This document shows positions 8,801-16,619 of a stretch of 20,705 nucleotides of DNA, one piece after another. Each line of letters starts with the position of its first letter. Within the stretch, counting starts at the first letter, position 1. Source of the stretch: Gammaproteobacteria bacterium UBA4475 (GTDB taxonomy: Bacteria; Pseudomonadota; Gammaproteobacteria; Pseudomonadales; Azotimanducaceae); the NCBI GenBank assembly GCA_002389265.1, contig DGOD01000187.1, positions 1 to 20,705 of the forward strand, in the 5' to 3' direction. The notes beneath the pieces are model-generated. The model was not told the DNA's origin. It worked only from the letters and a program-made list of their open reading frames with translations, and searched no databases. The translations under genes were made by a program, and so were the position numbers.

Positions 8801-11800
8801 GAGAACGATCGCCTGCGAGAGGCGAAGATGAATGCCAGTGCCATGATCGGTAACAAGCGGGCGCTGATGGATATGATCTATGGCATCTCATCCTTGGGCA
8901 CAACACCTACCCGCGAGGCCCTCTGGAAAGCTGGGCGTTATTACGAATGCCAGTCGGGGGATATTTTTGGCAGTACGGCAAACTCCTCACCTGGTGATTT
9001 GACGTGTGGTATTCCGTCGGTGGCTGATGGCGGTGCCTGCCAGCAGAACTTTGCGCTGGTGGTCACCGATGGCGCCTGGGCACTTGAGGATCTGGACGAC
9101 CTGAATGGTATTGCCAACCTGGTCAACAACGATGGCGACCCTAATGCTGCGACCGGCGCCTTTGAGGGTAATACCGAATTTGACGGTGGCGTGTTTGCTG
9201 ACCCCTGGTCGGAAACCCTGTCTGATGTGGCCATGCACTACTACGAGCGCGATCTGGCACCAAGCCTGCCGGATGCTGTACCCACTACCAGTCGTGACCG
9301 GGCCCGGGCGCCGATAACGGCGCTTAACAGTCGTGGCAGCCGCATGCACCAGCATATGAAAACTTTCCCCATCGGCTTTGGTATTGTGGGTGACATCGAT
9401 AAGGCAAGCGTGCCGGCGGGTTACGAGGATCCTGTCAGCTGGCCAGATCCTTTCGAGAATGCCACCGCGAAGGTCGATGATCTTTTACATTCGGCGGTCA
9501 GTGGTCGCGGCGAATACCTGTCAGCGGCTGATGCGGCCGGATTGGATGCAGCCCTTAGTGCCGCGTTTGATGAAATCGCCGCTTATGCGGGTACGGCGTC
9601 GGCGGCATCTTTCAACTCGCAGCAACTGCAGCAGGATACCCTGGTGTTTCGGGGGTTTTATAATGCCCAGGAGAGTGTTGGTGATCTTGTCGCGCAGCGT
9701 ATTGACCTGAATACGGGCGAGCTAGTTTCACCGCCTTACTGGTCGGCAGCCGCGAGTCTTGATGCGGTGGTGCCGTCGACGCGCAGATTCTTCACCTGGA
9801 ATAGCGAGACCAATGCTGGCATTCCTTTCCAGAACAGCCTGGAGGAAGGCTCAGCGGTTCAGCAGACCAGCTTCGCCTCGAATGCCATCGCGACGATGGC
9901 TGAACAGGTTGCCTACCTTAAAGGTGACCGCAGCGTTGAGCCGTTGCTACGGGCGCGACCCAGCGGTGGTTTGCTGGGTGACATTGTCAACTCGACCCCG
10001 GTATTTGTCGGCGCACCCAGTTTTGAGAATCGTGATCAGGGTAGCTATCCCTTGCTGGGTGACTTCACCTATTCGGTGTTCAAACGGGCACAAAAGGACC
10101 GGGGTGGGGTGGTCTATGTGGGGTCAAATGACGGCATGCTGCATGCGTTTGATGCTCGCAACGGTGGCGAATTGTTTGCCTATATCCCAAACAAGGTCAT
10201 CAATGGCTCGGACTATGCCAACCCGCTGCCGGAACTGTTGTCACCAGACTACAGTCACAAGTTCTTTGTGGATAACACGCCGGCAATTAATGATATTTTC
10301 TATGATCCCAATTTCGAAACCGATAGCAAGCGTCACTGGCGCACGATCCTGGTCGGCTCGTTGCGGGCCGGTGGCAAGGGCGTTTATGCATTGGATATTA
10401 CGGATCCGGTGAACTTCTCACAGAACAAGGTGATCTGGGAGTTTGATGATTCGGACGACGCCTATCCCACTAATGCCGATGGATCGCAGGTAGGAGATGG
10501 TCTGTTGCTGGATCCGTTGGGCCTGCCTATTAAGGATCTGGGCTATACCTACAGTGTGCCGACAGTCGTCATGACGAACGTAGATCCGAGCTATGGTTCA
10601 GGTGCCGGCGGTGCGTTTGAAACTTCGGGTAGTCTGACGTCGAGTGAAAAAAAATGGGCCGCGGTCTTTGGCAATGGTTACAACTCAACCCATGGTGTGG
10701 CCAAGTTGTTCATGTTGTTCGTTGAGGATGGCGCCGATGGCACCTGGGATGATGGCGATGTGGTGAAGGTCAGTACCGGCTATGGGGCGCCGACCTCAGG
10801 ACCCAATGCGGGATTGCCGAATGGTCTTGGTACGCCCCGGGTTGTCGACTTTGACGGTGATGGTGCAGCCGACTATGCGTATGCGGGTGACCTTCAGGGT
10901 AATCTGTTTCGGTTTGATATTCGCAACACGGACCCTACCAAGTGGAAGGCAACCCGCATCTTCAAGGCGACCTATCCTGATGGCAGTGCGGTCGGTAAGG
11001 AACAACCCATTACCTCGCAACCGATTGTGACGCTTAATCCTGATGGTGACGGGGTAGTGGTGATTTTTGCGACGGGCAGCTATTTCACAACCGCGGACGC
11101 AACTTCAAGCGATATTCAGTCGATCTATGGAGTCTGGGATCGGTTTGAAACGAATCCGTTAACCGGGCGCTGTAATATCGCGGCTGGAGTCGAGCCGGTG
11201 ACTGACTGTCGGACGCTGTTGGTGGAGCAGGAAATTACCAATCTGTACGACCCTGAACTGGGCGCATTACGTACGCTATCGTCCCATGATGTGGTCTACA
11301 GTGTTGATGAAACGGTGTCAGAGCGAAAGCGGGGCTGGGTCATCGATCTTGATCCGGTACGTCCGGAGAATGCGTTGGGGGTCCTCAACGCGGATGGCAC
11401 CCGGGCAGCGGGCGCAGCGAATCCTGATACTGCCGGCAACCCGCCGCCGGGGCCTCAATTTCCGGGTGAGCGTGCCGTGCGTAATCTGCAGATGCTCGGA
11501 GGCTTTCTCTTCGTCAACACCATCATTCCTCGAGACGCGCTGAGTTGCTCCGTAGGCCCGGGCGGCTTTGCGCTGGCGTTCAATCCGCTGACAGGTGGGG
11601 CGGGCGGCTTAAATAATGAGCAGGCCTTTGATACTAACAGGGATAAGCATTTTGACGATGAAGACAAGGTCGACTACGAAGTAAATGATGGTGTCCGTGT
11701 CGGTGGGCGGGTGGTGGTCGGCTTGCGTTTTGATGATGCGATACCGACGGACTCAGCGTTCCTCGGCAATCAACGTGTCACGCAATTGTCTGACCAGACT

Positions 11801-11869
11801 ATCGATATTCAGTATACGAACACTGACTCCGATGATTATGAAGGCCGGCTGTCCTGGAAGCATTTGTAG
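5852..11869 (+). CDS. pilY1: PilY1-like pilus tip adhesin with N-terminal cadherin/Ig-like array
   Basis: Very large secreted protein of 2005 residues; Pseudomonas PilY1 has roughly 1160. Order of parts: signal peptide (residues 1-25, ending AVA); three tandem modules of about 220 residues (31-249, 250-472, 473-686), each with DD-x-Y-x-I-x-ED near the start, a central VNDAP or VNDAP-like junction and two Ig/cadherin-like folds; a run of eight prolines (687-694); a vWA region whose MIDAS motif is D723-x-S725-x-S727, with TTPTRE and VVTDGAW further on; and the conserved PilY1/PilC beta-propeller from about residue 1371 (GDIVNSTPVFVG, VYVGSNDGMLHAFDA, LVGSLRAGGKGVYALDI). Two Asp-rich calcium-type loops lie at D1666-D1674 and D1927-D1938. 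AAGGA at 5841-5845 is the ribosome binding site. Expected role: tip adhesin, calcium-dependent control of retraction, and surface sensing. Confidence 0.95.
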   Translation: MNSQKILLSMLLAVSIGCLPLIAVAKGEKANDDEYYIFEDNPGVVLEVLLNDNYNEPAIIKIAGVTVTIDGIDYPNSSESRPSTIIDPFGQAVTLPNGTVIANPDGTVTYKPKPNFKGWDHFHYTFKDDKKKTKEGRVDIRVRGVNDAPVVTGQNHTMDAHDVLTVSAANGLLSTAYDVDQDELTLIVVVEPLHGTLVVADDGSYVYTPDINFDGTDTFTFAVSDGQTTNIGGPQSVTIQVVALTPPIQADNDTYYISEDAGSVVFDVLSNDDLYGASVQITVAGIVAMIDGQAYPDSSESSPTTITDPLGNIVTLPNGQVEILSGQKIRYTPKANFNGADFFHYTIDDGLGHTDSGRVNININPVNDAPTLTGHVYTMFVNERLEVDFPGLLDFAYDPDGDSLAVRETSDVSHGSIWFNEGRDRFTYRPDEDFVGTDSFTFRVRDENGLLNIGGAQTITIRVYAVPPPPVQAVDDAYIIEEDAGEVVLEVMTNDLYDPVAITIAGITVTIADQDFPGSTETVPTAVPDPLTGDTVTLPNGTVEIQPSGTVIYRAKNNYNGTDFFTYTVEDAFGNSDQGRVDININAVNDAPTVPDMNYTMVVNEVLTVATPGLLHSAWDPDGQLMSVSQLSAPVYGILTFNANGSFVYTPELDYTGYDSFTFTISDGVTNNLDGAKTVTIYVDEIPPPPPPPPGVVTQALPLAEAPLELGLGVDPSVLILMDDSGSMVWTLLTTTESGRMELTNEDYVDGGNDLTIYSYVFPVSNNVFDTKDSRGRLLPSQESIEPNANANTVFRGNHFGVWRGRNHQYNKLYYNPAKIYRPWVGFKVESNENWPPASPGAAQNNPWDAGEGYTNLLSEKSWSASENVPNKDNGVTDIDVDKYWIPRYYTIDDPACGVDCEPAWDTAHSLVEIKPNTKNYARAPTRTDCVTTSNSCTFDEEIQNFANWFTYYRSREFAMKASMGSVVADTSGMKIGYAAFNDENDRLREAKMNASAMIGNKRALMDMIYGISSLGTTPTREALWKAGRYYECQSGDIFGSTANSSPGDLTCGIPSVADGGACQQNFALVVTDGAWALEDLDDLNGIANLVNNDGDPNAATGAFEGNTEFDGGVFADPWSETLSDVAMHYYERDLAPSLPDAVPTTSRDRARAPITALNSRGSRMHQHMKTFPIGFGIVGDIDKASVPAGYEDPVSWPDPFENATAKVDDLLHSAVSGRGEYLSAADAAGLDAALSAAFDEIAAYAGTASAASFNSQQLQQDTLVFRGFYNAQESVGDLVAQRIDLNTGELVSPPYWSAAASLDAVVPSTRRFFTWNSETNAGIPFQNSLEEGSAVQQTSFASNAIATMAEQVAYLKGDRSVEPLLRARPSGGLLGDIVNSTPVFVGAPSFENRDQGSYPLLGDFTYSVFKRAQKDRGGVVYVGSNDGMLHAFDARNGGELFAYIPNKVINGSDYANPLPELLSPDYSHKFFVDNTPAINDIFYDPNFETDSKRHWRTILVGSLRAGGKGVYALDITDPVNFSQNKVIWEFDDSDDAYPTNADGSQVGDGLLLDPLGLPIKDLGYTYSVPTVVMTNVDPSYGSGAGGAFETSGSLTSSEKKWAAVFGNGYNSTHGVAKLFMLFVEDGADGTWDDGDVVKVSTGYGAPTSGPNAGLPNGLGTPRVVDFDGDGAADYAYAGDLQGNLFRFDIRNTDPTKWKATRIFKATYPDGSAVGKEQPITSQPIVTLNPDGDGVVVIFATGSYFTTADATSSDIQSIYGVWDRFETNPLTGRCNIAAGVEPVTDCRTLLVEQEITNLYDPELGALRTLSSHDVVYSVDETVSERKRGWVIDLDPVRPENALGVLNADGTRAAGAANPDTAGNPPPGPQFPGERAVRNLQMLGGFLFVNTIIPRDALSCSVGPGGFALAFNPLTGGAGGLNNEQAFDTNRDKHFDDEDKVDYEVNDGVRVGGRVVVGLRFDDAIPTDSAFLGNQRVTQLSDQTIDIQYTNTDSDDYEGRLSWKHL
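5942..6598 (+). repeat. PilY1 N-terminal module 1 (cadherin/Ig-like)
   Basis: First of three protein-level tandem modules (residues 31-249). Landmarks: DDEYYIFEDNPG, VLLNDNY, IAGVTVTIDG, VTLPNGTVI, HFHYTF, GRVDIRVRGVNDAP, then a second fold with DGSYVYTPDINFDGTDTFTF and a final VTIQVV strand. The linker to module 2 is proline-containing (LTPPIQA). At DNA level the modules have diverged well beyond simple repeats, which points to an old duplication. Confidence 0.85.
6599..7267 (+). repeat. PilY1 N-terminal module 2 (cadherin/Ig-like)
   Basis: Second module (residues 250-472). It repeats the pattern of module 1: DNDTYYISEDAGSVV, VLSNDDLYG, VAGIVAMIDG, PTTITDPLG, TLPNGQVEI, PKANFNGADFFHYT, GRVNININPVNDAP, then a second fold with LDFAYDPDGDSL and EDFVGTDSFTF. 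It ends in the linker VYAVPPPPVQ, richer in proline than the first linker. Confidence 0.85.
7268..7909 (+). repeat. PilY1 N-terminal module 3 (cadherin/Ig-like)
   Basis: Third module (residues 473-686). Pattern: VDDAYIIEEDAGEVV, VMTNDLYD, IAGITVTIAD, TLPNGTVEI, NNYNGTDFFTYT, GRVDININAVNDAP, then a second fold with AWDPDGQL, FVYTPELDYTGYDSFTF and a final VTIYV strand. It runs into the eight-proline hinge encoded at 7910-7933 by alternating CCA/CCG codons, which separates the array from the vWA region. Confidence 0.85.
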
Positions 11870-11888
11870 CCAATAATGGCAGGGCCCC

Positions 11889-12467
11889 TCAGCAGCGCAG
11901 GTGTTTACCGCGACTGTCGATGGGTACCCCTGCCGCGTCCCGGCGGTGGTTGATGCGCGTGCGTCCCTGGCGATTGACGATGATTTGGCGGGCATAGTGA
12001 AGATCGCGGTTACTTGGACAATAGGTGAAATTACCGTTTTGTGAGTGGGTGTACCCTAGCGCGGTCATCTGCAAGTATTGGCGGTTTCGAAAAGCGCGCC
12101 AGACCAAAGTGCCTCTGGCTGCAGTGGACGGTATTGAGTTGATGATCTTATCTTTGCCGTTAATGCGCGCATCCTGGTTGTGGTCAAGGAAAGCGATCAG
12201 ATCATCATGCCATCGGCCGTTGCAGCCGTGGCCCGTCATTGCGGAGGGGCAAAGCGTTACGGTGCTACGACGGGTTATGGCAGCATGGCGGGCATAGTTG
12301 ACCGCCGTAACCAGCCGATTAATTTGGGCTGTTGCTGTGCCTTTCCGGTGTAAATGAGACCATGAGTTCATCCCCACACTGATGCCAACAGAAATCAACG
12401 CAACTGTGATCAGTAGCGCAAAAAAAGAGTGTCCTGACAGGCTGGGAGGCAGGGTGCTAGTCGGCAT
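11889..12467 (-). CDS. fimT: FimT/GspH-family pilin-like protein with atypical N-terminal motif
   Basis: Protein of 192 residues, read leftward after pilR. Family marks: VTAVNYARHAAITRRSTVTLCPS, GCNGRWHDDLIAFLDHNQDARI, and a basic C-terminal tail with NRQGRTRINHRR. The GRTR at residues 168-171 matches the GRxR motif reported for FimT proteins that bind DNA in competence pili. Four cysteines (C73, C82, C150, C192) could form two disulphides. The prepilin site is odd: G12 is followed by HSFFALLITVALISVGISVG, so mature residue 1 is His and the usual Glu5 is Ala17, next to a run of seven A on the + strand (12420-12426). The start at 12467 has GGTGGA upstream. Gene end and pilY1 end converge with 19 bases between them and no clear terminator. 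Confidence 0.8.
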   Translation of the reverse strand: MPTSTLPPSLSGHSFFALLITVALISVGISVGMNSWSHLHRKGTATAQINRLVTAVNYARHAAITRRSTVTLCPSAMTGHGCNGRWHDDLIAFLDHNQDARINGKDKIINSIPSTAARGTLVWRAFRNRQYLQMTALGYTHSQNGNFTYCPSNRDLHYARQIIVNRQGRTRINHRRDAAGVPIDSRGKHLRC

Positions 12468-12499
12468 AGTGAGTCCACCCAGCTTATTCGGCGGGGTGA

Positions 12500-12515
12500 G
12501 ACATTTAAGAATGTC
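12500..12515 (-). promoter_or_regulatory. Small inverted repeat in the fimT leader
   Basis: GACATT (12500-12505) and AATGTC (12510-12515) are perfect inverted repeats around a 4-base loop, 33 bases before the fimT start. It lies between a weak promoter candidate and the gene. It could be an operator half-site pair or a short leader hairpin; there is no further support. Confidence 0.25.
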
Positions 12516-12545
12516 AGTAGATGATAGTGATGGACGGCCCAGTCT

Positions 12546-12573
12546 GTTATAGCCGGATGCTGAATAAGGTCAG
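12546..12573 (-). promoter_or_regulatory. Weak sigma70-type promoter candidate for fimT
   Basis: On the minus strand, CTGACC (four of six against TTGACA) and TATAAC (five of six against TATAAT) are 16 bases apart. They lie in the 180-base pilR-fimT gap, about 80 bases before the fimT start. The gap would allow fimT its own promoter, but read-through from pilR is equally possible. Confidence 0.25.
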
Positions 12574-12647
12574 CGATAACTGCGTGTTTTAATGTCGGAC
12601 TTTGGCTCATGGCCGCAAGCGCAGTGCTAGTTTGCACCTCGCTGACG

Positions 12648-14066
12648 CTATTCCAGTCCGAGCTTCTTCAACTTGTAGCGCAAGGCTCTGAATGTAATGC
12701 CAAGCTTTTTAGCGGCGGCGGTTTTGTTCCAGCGAGTGGCTTCTAGTGTTTCTGTAATCAGTTTCTTTTCAACATCCTCAAGATAGGCTTCAAGGGACTC
12801 AAAGTCTGCGGGCGCAGTTGCCGCTGCGGCATGGGTATCAGGTGTGGAGCGAGAAGCTATCGCGGCTTGCGCCGTTGCTGAGCCGCCCAGGTTGATATCG
12901 CCTGCGTCGAACGCCGTTACCGTGCTGAGATTCAGATCGCCGGGCTCAATCACACCGTTTTCACAGAGTGTGAAGGCGCGCTCGAGAATGTTCTCCAGTT
13001 CACGGACGTTGCCTGGGAAGTGGTATTGCTTAAGCGCGTCTATGGCCGCGGGGCTGATCTCGGTTGGTGGTTGGGAATAATCTCGTTCCACACGCTGCAA
13101 CAGATAAGCCGCCAACTCCTCAATGTCGTCTTTGCGAGTACGCAAGCTCGGCACCTTGAGTTCGATGACGTTGATTCGATAGTACAGGTCTTGCCGAAAG
13201 CGATTGGTCTCGACCTCAACCGCGAGATTCTTGTGGGTGGCGCTTAAAATGCGCACATCAACCGGGAGTTCTTCCTGTGCCCCGATGGGACGAACGGCTT
13301 TTTCCTGAATGCAGCGGAGGAGTTTGACTTGCATGGAAAGGGGTAGGTCGGCAACCTCATCAAGAAACAGGGTGCCGCCATTGGCTGCCTGAAACAGACC
13401 TTCCTTATCGCTGACCGCGCCGGTGAAGCTGCCTTTGATGTGGCCAAAGAATTCGCTCTCCATCAGTTCTGTTGGAATAGCGCCGCAGTTAACGGGAATA
13501 AAAGGGGCATCGCCATGGGGTCCTTGGTTGTGGATTAACCGTGCTACCAGTTCCTTGCCGCTACCAGATTCACCGCTGATATAAATGGGTGCTCGACTCC
13601 GGGCCAGCTTAATAACTTGTCGACGCAGCGCGGCCATGATCTCAGATTGGCCCAGCAGCAGATTGCCAGCTTTCGCCGTATGGGTTTCTGCATTCAGCGG
13701 TTCGAGGTTGAGAGCGGTGTTAACCAGATGACGTAACAATTCGAGGTTGACCGGTTTCGATACGAAGTCGAAGGCGCCTGCTTTGAGTGCCTCGACGGCG
13801 GATTCCATATTGCCATGGGCGGTGATCATCGCGACTGGCAGGCGTGGATATTCCAGTTGAATGTGTTCGATCAAGGATATGCCATTGCCGTCAGGCAATT
13901 GCATATCTGTCAGGCAAAAATCGAAGGTCTGTTCCACCAGTAGATTGCGCGCCGACTTTAGATCAGCGGCACTATGGGTTTCGATATCCATTCTGCCCAG
14001 AGTGATTTCGAGGAGTTCCCGAATGTCCGGTTCGTCGTCGACTATCAAAGCGCATTTTTGCGGCAT
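12648..14066 (-). CDS. pilR: Sigma54-dependent response regulator PilR
   Basis: NtrC-family activator of 472 residues, partner of PilS; it normally activates transcription of the major pilin gene. Receiver domain at residues 5-118 with acidic pair D10/D11, phospho-acceptor D54 ([10 protein letters not shown]), T82 and K104. AAA+ domain at about 138-370 with Walker A GESGSGKE (165-172), sigma54-contact loop GSFTGA (212-217, Ser in place of the common Ala), Walker [10 protein letters not shown] (230-238), and the [15 protein letters not shown] segment. A C-terminal Fis-type helix-turn-helix ([20 protein letters not shown]) ends the protein. An Ala/Thr-rich linker at about 395-425 joins AAA+ and DNA-binding parts. 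It starts 13 bases after the pilS stop, with GAAGG upstream. Confidence 0.97.
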   Translation of the reverse strand: MPQKCALIVDDEPDIRELLEITLGRMDIETHSAADLKSARNLLVEQTFDFCLTDMQLPDGNGISLIEHIQLEYPRLPVAMITAHGNMESAVEALKAGAFDFVSKPVNLELLRHLVNTALNLEPLNAETHTAKAGNLLLGQSEIMAALRRQVIKLARSRAPIYISGESGSGKELVARLIHNQGPHGDAPFIPVNCGAIPTELMESEFFGHIKGSFTGAVSDKEGLFQAANGGTLFLDEVADLPLSMQVKLLRCIQEKAVRPIGAQEELPVDVRILSATHKNLAVEVETNRFRQDLYYRINVIELKVPSLRTRKDDIEELAAYLLQRVERDYSQPPTEISPAAIDALKQYHFPGNVRELENILERAFTLCENGVIEPGDLNLSTVTAFDAGDINLGGSATAQAAIASRSTPDTHAAAATAPADFESLEAYLEDVEKKLITETLEATRWNKTAAAKKLGITFRALRYKLKKLGLE

Positions 14067-14079
14067 AACCTACCTTCAA

Positions 14080-15675
14080 TTATTGTCTGTATTGCTCGAG
14101 AAATGACACGCGAAAACAACTGCCGCCGCTGCTCGCCTGAGAGTAACTCAGCCTCGCAGAGTTGGCTTCACACAATTCCATTGATAGATAAAGGCCAAGC
14201 CCGGTGCCTGTTGCCTCCGTGGTATAGAAGGGTTCAAACAAATGTGGAATGAGAGACTCCGCCACACCTTCACCGTAATCGATGACCTCCAGGTAGGGCA
14301 TCATCGATGTCGTATCGATTTTGCAGCGGATTAATATTCTCGCTTCACCTGTTTTTTTCAAGCTATATCGTAGTCCGTTCTGACAGAGATTGCCAAGGAT
14401 CTGAGATAAGTGGATAGGATCGGCATTGATGCTGATGGCGTCTGACGCAATATCCGTATCGATGTATATCACTCCCGTTTGTCCGGCACTGAAATCGGCG
14501 ATGAAGCCCTGAGTCCAGGTGCCGATATTGAGTGTTTGAGGCGTGGCATTTTTTCGACGGGACATGTTCAAAACGTGCTCAATGACGTCGTTCATCCGCA
14601 GGCAGTGATTCTGAATGATTTCGCTAAGCCGGGCATCGCCTTTGCTTAATTCTTGCGATTCCGCCAACAACTGGGCGGCGTGGCTGATAGCGCCCAGAGG
14701 GTTTCTGATTTCGTGGGCGATGCTCGCAGAAAGTCGGCCGAGTGCAGCTAGTTTGAATTGTTGAGCTTGGTGCTGAACCTCGCTGCTATCTTCAATGAAT
14801 ATTAAAGTGTCTTCCGCGGTAGTGGTCGACCCCAGGGTGGAGAACGATGCGATCAGCGGTTGAGAGCTTTCGCGGATGTGGAAGGTCACTGAGTCGGCGA
14901 GACGGTGGGTTCGCCAGTCGTTGAGTTTATCGGCCAGTCGATAGGGTAGTCGATCTCGAGCGATTTCTGGCACCGAGGGGATGCGGAGAAAAGCCTTCGC
15001 TGCATGATTGATTGACTTGATGCTGCCGTCGCTGGCAATGACAACAACGCCAGTTTTCATCGTGTCGATAATGAGTTGATTGGTCTGCTCGAGGGTAATG
15101 ACCTCGGTCTCAGTCTTTCTCAGTTGCAGGGATGCGGTTTGAAAAAAGATATTGGCGACGAAGTAAATGACACCGAGAACTCCGGCCTGGAAGAAGTTTT
15201 GCAGGTCGTTGGCTTGATAAAAGAACAGATAAAATTCACCGTAGAAGAGCAGGATCACCGCGATGGCAGGCAGGACACTGGACATACGACCGAGAACCAA
15301 GCTGCCACTGAAGGCGCAGGTAAAAATGAGGAAGTTGCCAAGCCCCGAACTGACGCCACCGCTGGCTGCAATCAGCAGGCTCAGGCAAATAATGTCGATG
15401 ACGATGATAATAAATGACGGTGCGGTTCTTGACAGGGTTTTAGCGCTGACGAATAGCGTGCCTATACCCACAATAATATTCAGACCTAGATAGACTAAGC
15501 TGGTCGTGCGAAACAAATCAGGGCTGAACTCGCCGACAAAGGTATTAAAGTCGCTGTCGAGGAATAGAAATAAAAATAAAAACGCTATCAGAGTTCGATA
15601 ATAATTGTAGACCCGCAATATGGTCGAGCGTTGGAGGCTATGTTGCTCATCAGATGCGTTACTTGCTATAGCCAT
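14080..15675 (-). CDS. pilS: Sensor histidine kinase PilS
   Basis: Membrane sensor kinase of 531 residues. The N-terminal third has about six hydrophobic segments (roughly residues 29-39, 59-76, 88-104, 113-128, 133-152, 165-180). A PAS-like segment follows (MKTGVVVIASDGSIKSINHAA), then HisKA with H321 in SIAHEIRNPLGAI. The ATPase domain has N433 in NLCQNGLRYS, the G1 box D466-YGEG, the F box LFEPFYTT and the G2 box GTGLGL (490-495). It lies 12 bases after bamD and 13 before pilR on the same strand, so bamD, pilS and pilR are probably cotranscribed. No good Shine-Dalgarno sequence precedes the ATG at 15675. In Pseudomonas PilS monitors inner-membrane pilin levels. Confidence 0.96.
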   Translation of the reverse strand: MAIASNASDEQHSLQRSTILRVYNYYRTLIAFLFLFLFLDSDFNTFVGEFSPDLFRTTSLVYLGLNIIVGIGTLFVSAKTLSRTAPSFIIIVIDIICLSLLIAASGGVSSGLGNFLIFTCAFSGSLVLGRMSSVLPAIAVILLFYGEFYLFFYQANDLQNFFQAGVLGVIYFVANIFFQTASLQLRKTETEVITLEQTNQLIIDTMKTGVVVIASDGSIKSINHAAKAFLRIPSVPEIARDRLPYRLADKLNDWRTHRLADSVTFHIRESSQPLIASFSTLGSTTTAEDTLIFIEDSSEVQHQAQQFKLAALGRLSASIAHEIRNPLGAISHAAQLLAESQELSKGDARLSEIIQNHCLRMNDVIEHVLNMSRRKNATPQTLNIGTWTQGFIADFSAGQTGVIYIDTDIASDAISINADPIHLSQILGNLCQNGLRYSLKKTGEARILIRCKIDTTSMMPYLEVIDYGEGVAESLIPHLFEPFYTTEATGTGLGLYLSMELCEANSARLSYSQASSGGSCFRVSFLEQYRQ

Positions 15676-15687
15676 AGTGGCGATGAA

Positions 15688-16509
15688 TTATCCCATTAAA
15701 CCGAACGTCAATCTGCTGATCCAAGACCGTTCGTTACTTTTGACAGAGGCACTGCGTTTCAGCTTGCCGTTTTTGTCCAGTGCGCTGTAAGCGGGATAGT
15801 TGCTGGTGAGTACGAGCAAGGCCTCGTCGGCTAACGCTTTCATGTCTAGCAACTGGTATGCTTCGACCATCACTGCCAACGCCTCGGGTACTGATGGGGT
15901 CTCTTGATAATTCTCAAAGACATACCGGCCCCGGTTAGCAGCCGCGATATAAGCGCCACGGTAAATATAGTAACGCGCGACATTGATTTCGGCGCGAGCC
16001 AGAAGATTGCGCAGGTAGATCAAGCGTTTCTGGGCATCGGGTGCGTATTGGCTGTTGGGGAAGCGAGAGATCAGCAGGCTGAAATCGTTGAACGACTCGC
16101 GCGCCGCACCAGGGTCTCGGGTGGAGAGGTCTAGCGGTAAAAATTGGGCCAGAAAATTCTGATCTTCGTCGAAGGATGCCATGCCGCGCAGATAGTAGGC
16201 GTAGTCAACGTTCGGGTGCTGTGGGTGCAGGCGAATGAATCTGTCTGCGGCAGCTCTGGCAGACTCGGCCTGATTGCTCTTATAATAAGCGTAGATAATT
16301 TCCAACTGGGCCTGTTCGGCGTAGCGGCCGAAGGGGAACCTTGCCTCCAAGAGCTGTAATCTTCTGACGCCTTCGTCAAAGTTGGAGCTGCGCAGGCTAC
16401 CTTGCGCCTGCTGGTAAAATTCCAGTTCCGTGGCTTCAAGGTCTTCCTCGGTTTCGCTGGCACAGGCGGCGAGGAACAGCAGGGCAAGACTAATCAAAAG
16501 TAAACGCAT
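15688..16509 (-). CDS. bamD: Outer membrane protein assembly factor BamD (ComL)
   Basis: Essential lipoprotein of the BAM complex that inserts beta-barrel proteins into the outer membrane. I place the start at 16509, giving 273 residues with a clear lipoprotein signal: [16 protein letters not shown] with lipidated C16. A longer open frame to 16710 would overlap rluD and put the lipobox far inside the protein, so it is rejected. The rest is a TPR-type helical protein: [40 protein letters not shown], then [12 protein letters not shown] and [22 protein letters not shown], all hallmark BamD segments. It is divergent from rluD, as in Pseudomonas. Processing would depend on lspA at the start of the window. 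Confidence 0.95.
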   Translation of the reverse strand: MRLLLISLALLFLAACASETEEDLEATELEFYQQAQGSLRSSNFDEGVRRLQLLEARFPFGRYAEQAQLEIIYAYYKSNQAESARAAADRFIRLHPQHPNVDYAYYLRGMASFDEDQNFLAQFLPLDLSTRDPGAARESFNDFSLLISRFPNSQYAPDAQKRLIYLRNLLARAEINVARYYIYRGAYIAAANRGRYVFENYQETPSVPEALAVMVEAYQLLDMKALADEALLVLTSNYPAYSALDKNGKLKRSASVKSNERSWISRLTFGLMG

Positions 16510-16562
16510 AAGTATCGATTTTTCCGCAGATTCTAGAAGCTGATGTAGGTGCTTGAATTCCC

Positions 16563-16580
16563 GGCTATTTAACCATAGCC
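16563..16580. promoter_or_regulatory. Inverted repeat between bamD and rluD
   Basis: GGCTAT (16563-16568) and ATAGCC (16575-16580) are perfect inverted repeats with a 6-base spacer. They sit in the 104-base divergent region between bamD and rluD. It could be a shared operator or a leader hairpin. I found no convincing sigma70 boxes nearby. Confidence 0.25.
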
Positions 16581-16603
16581 TCCCCACATACCCAAGAGGT
16601 GTT

Positions 16604-16619
16604 AGCAGGTTGTATGCCA
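16604..16619 (-). promoter_or_regulatory. Sigma54-like promoter motif upstream of bamD-pilSR
   Basis: On the minus strand the 16 bases TGGCATACAACCTGCT match the sigma54 consensus TGGCAYR-N4-TTGCW with one mismatch (C for the first T of TTGC); the invariant GG and GC are correctly 10 bases apart. The implied transcript would start near 16592, about 80 bases before bamD. The motif overlaps the rluD start codon on the other strand, and one such near-match is expected by chance about once per 40 kb of double-stranded sequence, so support is weak. Confidence 0.25.

Noticed and set aside
11867..11888. GCCAATAATGGC plus AGGGCCCCT between the pilY1 and fimT stops as a bidirectional terminator.
   Set aside because: The stem has only four pairs and there is no T run on either strand.
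12410..12637. A 75-codon open frame on the minus strand overlapping the fimT start.
   Set aside because: It runs through the fimT leader and first codons in another frame and shows no recognisable motif; fimT is the real gene.
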